Assembly (NCBI GenBank): GCA_965178125.1
Contig: OZ237751.1
Span: 682,001-746,000, forward strand
Direction of reading: 5' to 3'
Origin: Bilabrum cf. latius
Taxonomy: Eukaryota; Bigyra: Bicosoecida; Bigyra; Bicosoecida
DNA: 64,000 bases
Below the pieces are notes generated by a model. The model was not told the origin of the DNA and did not search any database. It was given only the letters and a program-made list of their open reading frames with translations. This document shows positions 34,520 to 46,288 of this stretch, one piece after another. Position 1 is the first letter of the stretch. Each line of letters opens with the position of its first letter. Made by a program: the position numbers and the translations under genes.

Positions 34520-37500
34520 ATGGAGCTAAATTCATCATTTTTCATCTCGAAGTTGCGGGAGACCGGTCCGGTACGTCAAACTAATTCCCTGGCACAACCG
34601 CGAACTCAAATCAATTCAAAGGCTTGTCGCAAATTTGTTATTCCTTGGTCAATCTAACGCAGTCTATAGATTTGCTTGATCAGCTATCGGCTTACATACA
34701 AGAAATAGAGAGGCTTTCTCCCTCGGATTTGGATAAGACAAAGCGAGGCGAATGCTACGCAGCGCTGAAGCTCAGGGTTGCATGCGCATCGAGCTTGGGC
34801 CACAAGCGAGAGGCTTTGGCCTCTTGCATGAAGGCACTAAATTTGATAAGGTCGTTACCATTTATGCCGATACTGGAGCATGCGATGCTCTTGCGGCGAT
34901 GCGCATCGCTGTCGCTCGAATGCGATCTGGTGCAGCAAGCTCAAGCGATCCTACTGCGGCATGCAACGCTGACCAGGGACTTGCCCTCCAGCGGCGGAGG
35001 TTCCGCAGAACGAGAAGGCGCGCGCTCTCTGTATCGTCTAGTGTCATTGGCACGAGCTAAGACCAGGTTGAGTGAAGAACACCCAGCAGCAGCCAGTGCC
35101 AGTGCCAGTGCCAGTGCCACCTCTATGCTCAAAGCAGCCTTTACGGCCGATTTCAACTGCCACAGGGCAGAAGAGACAAGTAGGGAGCTCACGGTGTCCT
35201 AGACTATCCCTATGGTAGTGATGCACGTGGGTGATTGTCTGGATTAGCGTTCGAACTCCCCGCATACCCAGCCCCACGAGACTGGTTTGGATACCAGTGG
35301 TCGAGGCGCAAGCCATGCCGCCGGCCCTGGTGACTCCCATGTCCCTAGCTCGGCTGCAATGGCCATCGATCTGACGCAAGGATACGGAGATTCCAGCGAA
35401 GAGAGCTCTGCAGTGGACCTGCTGCACGGCGCAGGCAGTGCACGGTGCGATGATCTTGAATAGAGTTCGGGCGGAACCATCGGCTCCGCGTAGACGGGCG
35501 CAGCTCACGCCGCATCGACCCTTAAGAGACCTCGGGTGCAGATTTGGGCCATTTCAGACCCTGCGAGCATTATTGATGGCGTTCTATCCGCCCTGGAAGT
35601 GTGTATTGATCTGCTGTAGAAGCAGTCCGAAAGCAGGCGCTCTCTCGGCGCCCATGGAGGGAGTGTGTCTGAGGACGTCTCGGTCGGAAGCAGCAGACTT
35701 TCGTCACTGCTCTAGCAAGTGTAGATAGAGCTGATAGTTGAAAAGCCATCTAAACCGCTGACTCGTGCCCGTAGTCTCCTGCAAGATGGACACGGGGTCC
35801 GAAAGAAGCCTTCACCCTAGGCCGATTCCGTAGAGAATGCACCGGATGAATCCCGCTTGACGGCCCCAGCAAAGGCTCAGAAAAGCATGAGTGATGATGA
35901 CGATGATGTTGATATTAGCAAACAAGGTAGCGCTTCCCATGAACCTCAAGGTAGTCCAGCACCGGCAGCAGTTGCAACTGCTGCCAGTGGTGTAAGTGGA
36001 CCTGCGGTTGTGAGGCTCCGCCAGTCTCTGCGATACCCCGTGCTTTTGTAGAAGTTCAAGGCGGACAAACTGTACAAGTACCTACAGTGGATCTGTCCGG
36101 ACGGGGCTGTTGGCACGGCAGGGCAAGCCAGTGGTGACGCGCCTCATATATCCTCCCAGGCTGGCGCAGACCATACGGATCCAGCCGACCCTTCACAACC
36201 CAACATGCGTGATGATGGCTCGGGCGATTCCGGGCATGCAGAGGCGCCAGTAGATAAGGATCGCCCTGTGAGGCGGTACGAAGACGAGTACCCGATGGTT
36301 CATTTGCCTCACAGCATCGAGGACGAAGGCAAATCGCTGGAGCACGCCTTGTGGGAGCTATCGTCGTCCAGCAGCACGGGAAAAGGTACCGCTTCGCACG
36401 CTGTCAATCTAATGGATTTACTGCGAGTAGTGTCGTCGGCAAAGTGGTTCATTGCAAGGCAGCAGTCTTCCTACCCAGCGCTGTCGCTCCTGTGCTGGAG
36501 GACCAAGCTGCCTGGTTTCTACGGCTCACCAACACTCACCCCAGCGTGCATTAGTAGCCCCTCAGCGGATGCGATGCTACTCCAGGCCGTGGATATGTTG
36601 CAGTCAGCTGGGCAGGGACTCAGTATGAACGGGCAAGCCCTCACTTCCATTGGCCGGCAGGCCATGCTAGCGTCTTCGCAGGTGGTGCGGTCTGCTTGTG
36701 AGGGTGCTGGATCTGCTCTGCGGGAGGCTTTAGGCAGCAAGTCAATAGCCTCGGTTGCGCGAGACATTCACGTGAAAATGCTCGCACGAATTCGCGAAGA
36801 TGCGACGAAGCTGGCCAGTGCAGGAACGAGCGCTGCAACCACCCTCCTACCTGCATTCTCGCACCCCCAAAGCACTGCGCGTGGTAGCTAGGCATGGCCC
36901 AACGAATCGTTTGCTCCGTTGTCAACAACCACAATCGTTGGGTCGCTGACAAGCGTGTCAGATCTTCTCAACGCCATCGATGAAAGCGCACTGCCGGGCG
37001 TACTCCGAGAGGTGGCACCGACCCGAAGCCTAAGGGAAGCAGCGCGTGGCATCGAACAAGCCGCCTTTGTTTGGATGCTTCGTGCGTCCTCGTGGAGCAT
37101 TGCAACGGGATGCTCTACTGTGAAGCTCGCTGCATCGAGGCAAAGAGCCGGGAACGAGCGGGCCTGTCGTCTTCCAGCCCACGTGGCGTGGTGCGGTCTA
37201 GTTGCTACGGCAAATGTGCTGGTGTTGAGGTGTATGGCTCGTTTGTAGCAGAACAGGGCTGATGGGCAGCCGGATGGGCCGACAGCCTCAGGTCTTGACC
37301 TGGCGGCAGCAGCACAATACCTGCCCTTGCCCACGCAGGTGCGGTCTTGGCTCGTGCGGGCAGGTCTGGTGTACAGGCCAATTCTGCACTCTAGGCTGCA
37401 GATCAAGTCACGGCCAGACGAGGTGCTAGCAGGCGGTTCAAGTTCCAAGAGCGTTCCAATGGCTGTGCTTTCTTCGTTCCATCAAACGGACGCGCATGAT

Positions 37501-40500
37501 AGCATTGCCACTACGTGGAACGAGATCGGCGAGTCCAGGAAGCTGTGGCAAGTTGCCTGCGAATCTACGGCAGCCGCGCAGGACAGTGGAACGTCTCGGC
37601 ACCGCGATGTGCTTCGGGCTCGAAGGTTCGCAGCGCGTGCCGGAAAGCGAATGTTGCGAGCCATGAAGCGAGGGTCTTACGCTCTTACTGCATCCAGTAG
37701 AGACATTAAGTCGGCAACCAGCGGACATCGTATTTGTTGGGGTCTTCTTGCCGTGGCAGACGCAGCATTGGTTGTGTCAGGCACTGGAGATGCGGTGATT
37801 GATATTGATTCTGACTCATCAAGCGACAGCATAGCTTAGCGCAGGTCTTCGGCGGCAGTGGCTGCCAAGCGCCCAAGGCTGGACGGAATGCACACCGTGG
37901 GTACGCCGGATGCGCTGCAGCCACGGGATCCCAGACCCACTCTCACTGTTGACCAGCCGTCTCTCGCGAGTTAGGGAGCCGGCAAACTGGCTGCTGTTAA
38001 CCTTTTGGTTGGACTGCCGCCTATTTTGTCGATGGGAGTGGAGCTGGAGCCGTGGTTACGACCCTTGCACCTGGACTCGTTCTTCAACCAGAACCCCGGA
38101 GTATCTGCACGTGCAAGGGCACCGGTCCACGCCCACGCCCAACAGCAGCTAGACTATCTACCGCTAGCTACTGGCGACGAAGGTTCATCGCCGCATTCTG
38201 GCAGTGTTCGAACTAGGCTAGCATCTCTGTGGCCTCTCATGGATGGTCCCTCCCTGCTACAGCATCTTGATATTGCATCAGACGATGAGAGCGCTGCCCC
38301 GGACTCAGCCGCTTCTTCCAACGCCCCAGAGGCACTGGACGTGGGAAAAGAGCGAGCTCGTCTACAGACAGCTGATCGTGACGTGCAGGCGTGGGAGGTG
38401 CGCCGAGAGCACCTGGTCCCAGTGGTCGACCTGGCTACACCGGACAAAGAAGGTGGCTGCCACGTGCCAATCCCGTCTTCCACGGGCCCTTACAAGAGAC
38501 AGATGAGCAGCTTGGCAACGGCAACAAGTACCATGGCTACACACAGTGCCGCGGCTACCTCTGGCACACCGTTCAAGAGCCCAGGTCATCAGCTGGGTAG
38601 CAAGAGGGCCCGTGTTCGGTTCGAGCAGGCGACGCCGATGTCCACACCTGGTCAGGGAGCTCGTCGCTCCATGTTGCGTACAAGGTGTCACCCCATACAC
38701 GTTGACGGGACCACCGGGAGCTCTGAGGCTCGACTCACGCGGTGGACATGGCCCGAGCTCCAGCACGACATGCAAGACCTGCTGCGGGTCTCTTCGCCGC
38801 CACGATCTGCAGCAGACTCTCTGCCAGGAACAGCATTGGGCGGCATTCCATACGCTGTCTCCCCGTCCGATGCGTTATCAGTGGCATTACAGGCGCTCAT
38901 ATTGAGATGTGAGTGGAGAGCAGCTGCATAGCTTGCCAGTGACGCATTCGAGGCTATCCGTGAAACCATCCGTCACTTAGAATGCAACTCGGCTGCCGTG
39001 CCCGATGCCTTGCATGGGTGCGTGAAGCTGGGCTGCAGCGATTCACAGGCGAACGCGGCATTAATGGCAGCCGCTGGCAGCCTTCACCGAAGCTGCATCT
39101 CCGTGTTGATCGCATCGTGTGGGTAGCTCAGCCCAGCCGAGATCGTGGAAACTGGCGCGGCCCACACGCTCTCTGTGGTGGCCCGTGATAGCATGCATGC
39201 TGCTTTAGAGCCGATCGATCCGACAGTTGGAGTGCAATCCGACTTCAGTAGTAGCATGTCATCATTGTATACGCTCCGGTCAACACTTTCAGATGTAGCG
39301 ATGAAGTTCAAGCCTTTGGACAGCGCGAATTCGGCTGCACGGACTGCAGAATCGCCATCAGAGGCGTTAGCTGGCCTAGGATACTCTCTTGCATTGGCCA
39401 GGTGTTTGTCCTCTGCCGGGTGCTTTGGGCACGCATGGGGAGTCGTGCACGACTTGTTCTCTGCGTGCAACCGACCTATCCGTCATACCATTGACTCAAG
39501 CCTTTAGCCGCTCCACGCCAAAGAGCCGATGAGCAGTAGATCGAGGTATTGCCAGTCAGTCTCGTCTCTGTGCCTCAGGGAGCTGCTGCGTGCAGTATCT
39601 GGGCAGGTTCGGGTATCGTGCGGGCTTGGAGACCCGCTTGTCGCTGGTCGGTGCAGGCCATGGCGTGCCAGGTGGCAAAGCCGCGGCACTGATCTTGGCT
39701 ATGAATTCAGCGTTCCATAGCGAATCTCAGCCCGCAGCGACCGATACCATCCCTCCGAGATTCCCCTCGCGCAGCTCAACTAGCTGTAGCATGCCATTAT
39801 CTGGAACATCGCGTGCATGGGAACAGCGCAGCCGAAGGAAGACAAGCATGGTACCCCGCGCAAATCTCCACCAGGAAGCAGCAAGTAGGCGAGCACCCCG
39901 TCCTCGGCGAAATCCGGGTCCTCCTCCGGTAGTGCGGAAAAGGCAACGAAGAGGGTGGTCCGCCGATCCAAGAGGTAGTCCCTCTCCAAAATGGGATCCA
40001 GCGCAAGCCCTTCGGCCGTGCTGAAGCAGCACACAATTTTTTAGCCAGAGTTCGGATCGTGCGATTGCGAACTTCCGGGAGCACAGGCTGCGGACCGGTT
40101 AGGGGCCGCGTGGGCCTCGCTGCTGTGTGCCAAAGAGCCAATGCAACCAGACAGTTCACAATAGCTGAGGCCCATGCAGGGCGATATGCCCCTGTACTTA
40201 GGCCCCAAATGCTCTCCCTCAGACGTGCAAGAGGTGGCGATTCGCAGCATGGCTCGGCAGGCATACAGGGCATCAGGTGTTTCGACAAGCGCTCTTTGTG
40301 CAGAACGTGAGCTTCGGCCGGACTACGTGCACGATGCTTCGCTGCTTCGATTTGCATGGCTTGGGTCGTTTCTTGGTCACAGATCGACGGTGAAGCGTCG
40401 GGGCAATAGTGTCGTAGCAGGTACTGCAGGCGCGCCCGGACCTGCGCGCCCGGCTGGCCAGCCACTCATCACAGCGTCCCTGTTCGGGGCTTCGTCAAGC

Positions 40501-43500
40501 AGGACAGGATAGCAAGGGGGATTGACTGGTGCTAAACCCCGCCATGTTCATAGTGCAGACAGAGGGCCAGCTATGGACATGTATGTAGACAGCGATTCTG
40601 ATACCGAAGACGAAGACGGGCGGGCGCTTGGCTCGTTCCCAAAAGGCGTCACAATCTAGACTAACAGCGGCTCAAGGCAAGAGATACGTTCGTGGCCCAC
40701 TGCCGCCACTACCGTCGGCCGCACGTGCGTGTCTAGAGAGCATGCTGTGATGCAGCTTTGGCAGGATGGACAGCAACGGTCTGGGTACCAGTCGCTCTGC
40801 CTGCATGCCTTGGTCATTGTGCGGCTCGCAATTCAAGGTTTTGCGGTGCAATCGAATGATTCAGGATAGGAAACACGAGCTGCTGTGTCCAACGCGTTTT
40901 GTTTGCCGGCACTGTGGTAGCTTTGCAAGTAGGCACCGGCGCCACCGAGCAGCATGTGGCACTCGTCTGCAACTCCAACGCTTCTCCTAGCATGGTGTAG
41001 CAATCCAAGGGTTGTACGGGCGCTTGAGAGCATTGTACCTGAGAGAATTTGGGGAGGAGGGGAGCCGTTTGTGCCTCCAGATGATCAGGAGAAGGCAATT
41101 CTGGCTGCAGTACACTTTGGTAGAGGCCAGCATGTGCCAACGGCATCTCTGCCGCACATTGCAGCTGGCTGTATTGCCCGTGTTATGTCGACAGCTGTCA
41201 CAGTAGCAGGAGACATGGGAGATTTCACTCTTTCTGGTACGTTTGAGTGGAGCAGCGTAGCTGCAGAGCAGAGCGCCTGGGTTGGCCGTGACGACGATCC
41301 TCGCACTGCCTACGATTGGAGCCTGTGCGAGTCTCCCAATTCTCCGTGGATGACCTTGCCTCCGCTGAGGCTGCTTGCCGCCGCTACCGGGCTTTCGGTC
41401 GAAAACGAAGATGCTGGTAGCACTGATTCATCGCACCACGACGAAGAAGTGGAAGCGGCGTACAATCCATTGGTGGACGAGTACGATGGGCAGGCTACGG
41501 AAGGCAGTGGAGACAGTCGCAGCGAAGTTGGCGATAGACCTAGTGGTCAATAGGACGACGATGATGATAACGATGGCGAAGATGAAGTGGGTACATTTTT
41601 TGATTTTCTGCACATTCAGGACCCTAGAAGGGACTCGAGCTAGGACAGGTAGAGCGATGCCTCAGTACCGCGTGCTGGCTTCGTAGCTCGGCTAGGCAGG
41701 CGAGAATGCGCCCGGCTCGCTCACATCTTGGCACGGATCGCGCGTAGCAACGAGTCACAGATAGGTACGCTGCACGATGTACAGCTTGGTAATAGCGCCG
41801 CTGGAGAACCGGCTGTATCCGTGCCAAGCTTTCACTTGGTCGACTGGGAGCAGCCGTACAATCCCACCGGCTGGAGCGGGATCATCAGTGCTGCGTGCCT
41901 TCCTTGGGTCGCCTCGCCGTCGATTGATGCTGTCCTGTCAAAGATGCGAGCCCAACGCAGGAAAGAATCCGATGCTGGTAGGCCAAGCAACGATAGCGCA
42001 GCAGCGTTAGGTGCTGGGCCGGCCTCTGGCGCAGGCAGTAGCCCGTTCTCGTCAGTTGCACGTTTGCATGGACCGGCCGTGTGTTCACCGGAGCGTGCCC
42101 CTGAGCTAGTGTCGCAGGAGAGCCGATTGGCTCGCTCGCAGATGGTCAGACTGTCCTTGGTATCTGGCACAAGCGAACTGCCCCAGATGCTTGCGTCATC
42201 TCGAGTATCTTTCGAGCTAGGTAATGCGTCCCGGGTGCTATCAACACTTGCCATGTTCCGCCCTCCGGCCTCGAATGAGACCTCTGCGTTGGGCGTCACT
42301 GCTGCTGATGCTGCGCTAGCGTGGTCGTCCAAGTGGTGGGATAAGCAACAGCAATCAGTGAGCTCTGGGTCGCCGGAATCGAAAGCTGAAGCCCTACAGC
42401 TTGAAGCGCTCTGCATGCTGTGTGCACCGAGTGCAACTTTGCGCATGATGATGACCAGTAAAGGCGCAGTAAACGTTGCTTCGGTTCTGGGCGATGCATC
42501 TGATATGGGTGCTATGTTCTAGCACCTATAGATTCCTGCCATTGTTGGGATGAACACGGGAGTTATAAAAGTCGCAATTTTGTCAGGATCGCCAAGTCCT
42601 ACTCAAAAGCTTGTGATTGCATTCAAGTACCGTGCTTCTCGTAGCTCTGCAACGTCCTCAGGTGTAATGTAGGCGATCGATTGGGCAGGATCTGGCTGCG
42701 CAAGTTACCTATCTCTAGCTCCGCGGATGCATCTGCACGTGCAGTGCCAGCAACTAGACTGTGTCGCCGGTGCTAGTGCTGCATTCAGCCAGTGTCCGGG
42801 TACTGTGAACCATAAACATCTCAGTCTGCTTCTTACAGGTTACCGGAGGGAAGTTGGTGCCGCTGACTGCGTGGGCCAGTCGTCTTGGGTGCGGAAGTGC
42901 GTGGGAGGCGTCGACTGTGGATTCCGAGATGTCGGTTAGTACGCTCAATTGCATTCAGCCGTGCGTGCCGTGGCAAGCTCAACTGAATTCAGCAACTCCT
43001 GGGACGTCAACGATTCTGTGTAGTCAATGGTGCAGCTGCCTGCCGAAGACCGTGCGCTTATGTCGATGTCTCGGACAAAGTATCAAGACGCAGCCAGACA
43101 GGCTCGCGCTCTACTGACAGACCTAAGCCGGATCATGCAGGGCATTGCAAGGCACCCTTTGAATGTTGGCCTCTGGATTCGCTCCCTCCGTGTCTCTGAT
43201 GCGCTTGCATCGGATGTAGCGTCCCGCAACCCCTGCAGGCGACTAATCGGCATGGCCTCTGACGAGCTAGATGGCCTGGATTCCGCCACTGCTAGCCAGA
43301 TGGAGTGGAAACAACGCCAGTAGATTACTGTTGGAGTTGCGACCATGCCTCCCCTGTGGTTCGGGCTGGTTCACACTGAAAAATTCACTGCAATGCATGC
43401 CCACGGTCAGTCAGTTGTCCTAACAATTCTTGCTGCGGCTGGACTGGAAGTACCGCACCTGCGCTGCGATCCTTCGGGTCTGAATGAGAACGGCTTTTTT

Positions 43501-46260
43501 GGGTTTGAAGAGGGAGTTGACTTGATGAACTGCCTCGGCTAGTGCAGCTCCGGCGATGGATCTGCCGAGTCCAGAGTGCTGAGACGCGCAGCCGTGCTGG
43601 AATGCGCGCGAGCCCATGTGCCCGAGGTCAACGGGCGAAGGCGATTGGCATGCCAGCTGCTGCTGCAGCTAGCCTCTTCCCATTATGCTGCTGCGCGAGG
43701 GCTGCAAGAGGCCTCATTCAGCTCATTTAAGCTTTCGTCCGAAGCGTTCGGCGGGGCAAGTGACATAGCATCGAGAATCGCATTGGGAGAGGTTTCGAAG
43801 GGCGAGTCAGGCGAGGTGCAGGCAGCGAGATCTAGGCATCTTCGCCTGTGCATAGCATACGCTTTCGCGGCCATTGAAGTGGGGACTGCCGCTGGTGGTG
43901 ATCCATCGGGCGTATCTACAGGCGCAGGCACTGGCTCTGGGACCGACTCTAGTGCTGCTCCTGGTTCTGGTGAATCAAGCGGAGACGCAGGTAGCACAGC
44001 GGACGAGGGCATTTCGAGCGAATCCCCCCTTTGGCTCGACATCTATCGCTGTGCAGCGAATTCAGAGCCATCTGGAGAAGCACCATCAGGGGATGCAAAC
44101 CGGCACGCCCGTTCTTCCTTGCTGGACGACCTGCAAATAGTGCGACGGTCCGCTGAAATCACCTCCCGACGCGCCCTTCAGCGGCTTTCGAACGAAGCAG
44201 ATACGAGCTGGCCCTTTGATTGGATCAGCGATGCGTTTGGAATTCTAGCAAAAGCAGGTTCAAAGTTTCTCAGAGCTTCTTGCAAGCGCTAGTCAGGAGC
44301 AGGAAGCGCATCTGACGTTGCCATGTTGAGCGCCACTGCACGAGCAGCTGTCCTCCCCCTACACGAAGCCTCGGTCAGGTGTGCCGCCGCATTTGAGATT
44401 ATCGAAACGAAAAAACCAAGGAAGGTCAAGCTTGTCTCTGGGCTTGCAAAATCTCGCCCTGGCGTCGACGAAATTGGGCTCATCCTGTCTTGCGCCCCGA
44501 TCGGTTGGCTGCGTCCGGATCCGAGCAATCGAGGCCAGAGTAACTCACGCTCGTGGGACATGGCTTGGCATTCTACGGCGATTGAAGCAGCGAAGGCGTC
44601 GCTCTCAGTTGCAAAAGTAATTCATGCAGCAGAGCCTCCGTCGGCAGCAGATAGAAGTTCTGTCGACGCGGCACATGCTGTTCTGTCGTCTGTGCAGGGG
44701 ATATCTGCGTGGGTGCAGGCGCAAGGCAAGGTAAAGAGTGCTTATGAGGCTGCAAGAAGTAGATCTGTAACCTTGCTAGGCAACGCTGGTGATGCGAGTG
44801 AAATTACGGGTGATGCGAAGACTGCCTGCCAGCAGATGAGCAATCAGTGTTCCATTTTCTTGGCTGACGTGTTGCTTCACAGTGCCGCACAAAGCCAAGT
44901 GTCAGCGTCGTCTGCCTCGTCATCTCTTGCTGCCACTGGTCACGGCAGCTCTGTCTCTCATAGGGTTTGCCTTGTTAGGGGTCGCGGCGATGGCGAGAAA
45001 TCTCAATTGGGGGCCGATATATCGGCATTTCTTGTAGCTGGCGATAGCAACGCACCTGGCTTTAGTGACGACCACGGTCATGGTGACGTTGGCGGCAAGG
45101 GGCCCAAGCTACTGAGGCTTGAGGGCATGCAAGAACATGCCCATTCGCTGTGGTCAATGTGGCAGGTAATGCAGTGCTTGAAGTCGCTCGAGAGCTTGTT
45201 TCAAGACGAAGACAACAGCCAGCAGCTCGCTGTGGTCAGCACGTCACGACTGCTGGTGCGCATGCACGGGGTAGGCAAGCAGTGCATGGCGGCCATGTCT
45301 GGGGCTTGCACTCGTGCGCTCCAAGCACCCGTGCCTCCTAGCGGCCTCCTCGGAGAAACTGCGGTAGTGTCTGCCCTTCTGAACTCCGACGAAGCGTTGC
45401 AGCAGCACTTCCCTGCGTCATGTGGACCCACGGCAGTCGAGCCTGATGGTTGGTTGTGGCAAGCCCACGGTACACTCATGCAATTGACGAGGTGTTCAGT
45501 CAACAACCAACCCTTGTCTTTCTACATTTACGGGGGCTCATCCACTGGAGAGCGGCTAGACTTGGAGGCGTGCGACACGAAGTGGCAGATTGACTGCGGT
45601 CGCGCTCTCGATGCAATGGCTGCCACGGCGTGGATGCTTGTGCTTGCTGGATGGCAGCGAGAGCCTGCGGCCGGCCGTGGCGACTGGGGAGCTGCGGCTC
45701 AGCAGCTGGTCGAGGCCATCCGTAGCTCATGTGAAAGGGTTGCAGTCACTCACAAGAGAGAGGGGCAGCCGGCCATCGCGGCTCACTCTCGAGTTTGCTC
45801 GGCTATTGGCGGAATTGCAGTCGCAATATCTCAGCCCACACCCGAGGCTCAACGGGTAGCGATCGCTGCCCTGTGGCGTGAACTATCGTCTTCCGTTGAC
45901 AAAAGGGCTGGGCAGCTGCGGTGGAGGCCTCGCGCGGCTGGCCGTCTGCTTGTTTCGCTGCTAGTATCCATTGGCTTGCCAAAGCGGCAGCGCATCGAAC
46001 CCTCGCAAGAGATGCTCAAGAGCCTCAAGCTCTTCGCAGGCGGGCTTGTACGAGGCATGGATCCAGGGCAAGGGATCCGCGAAGAAGAGGAAACCTAGAG
46101 GTTACAATAGGCTGTAGAAGCCTCGATTGACGAAGCTTTGGTAATAGCAGGGGAGCAACAAGGGCCGCTGCTGGGTGCCTTGGGGGCTGGTCTGTAGCTA
46201 GCCAGAACCTGCCTCGAGTCTGGAGCTAAGACTTTGCAGCCTGAAAGTGAAATGGGTTGA
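34520..46260 (+). CDS. Giant protein of unknown function, about 3,882 aa
   Basis: A 17-codon first exon (34520-34570, MELNSSFFISKLRETGP) is spliced over a 92-nt intron to a frame that stays open for 11.6 kb, crossed by about 42 TAG codons and no TAA or TGA until the TGA at 46258. Residues 18-190 look like TPR-type helical repeats (ECYAALKLRVACASSLG..., MLLRRCASLSLECDLVQQAQAILL). The rest alternates long helical segments with Ser/Asp-rich disordered linkers. These include acidic runs near 35890 and 41560 and likely nuclear-localisation patches (KRPRV, AKRPRL, SKRARV). No catalytic motif, membrane segment or known family is recognised. The layout of helical blocks, basic patches and acidic linkers would suit a nuclear scaffold such as a mediator- or cohesin-related protein, but this is speculation. 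It converges with the next gene, 28 nt apart. Confidence 0.7.
34571..34662 (+). other. Spliceosomal intron, giant-protein gene
   Basis: The 92-nt intron has a consensus GTACGT donor and an AACGCAG acceptor. The length is not a multiple of three, and removal joins the ATG exon to the long frame in phase 0; the downstream frame has an upstream TAA and no ATG of its own. Confidence 0.75.
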
Positions 46261-46288
46261 CACATTGGAACACTTTTGACGTTTAGAC

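Noticed and set aside
39797-40465. A 222-codon minus-strand open frame
   Set aside because: It lies antisense to the giant gene, has no recognisable domain, and long antisense frames are expected in GC-rich coding DNA.
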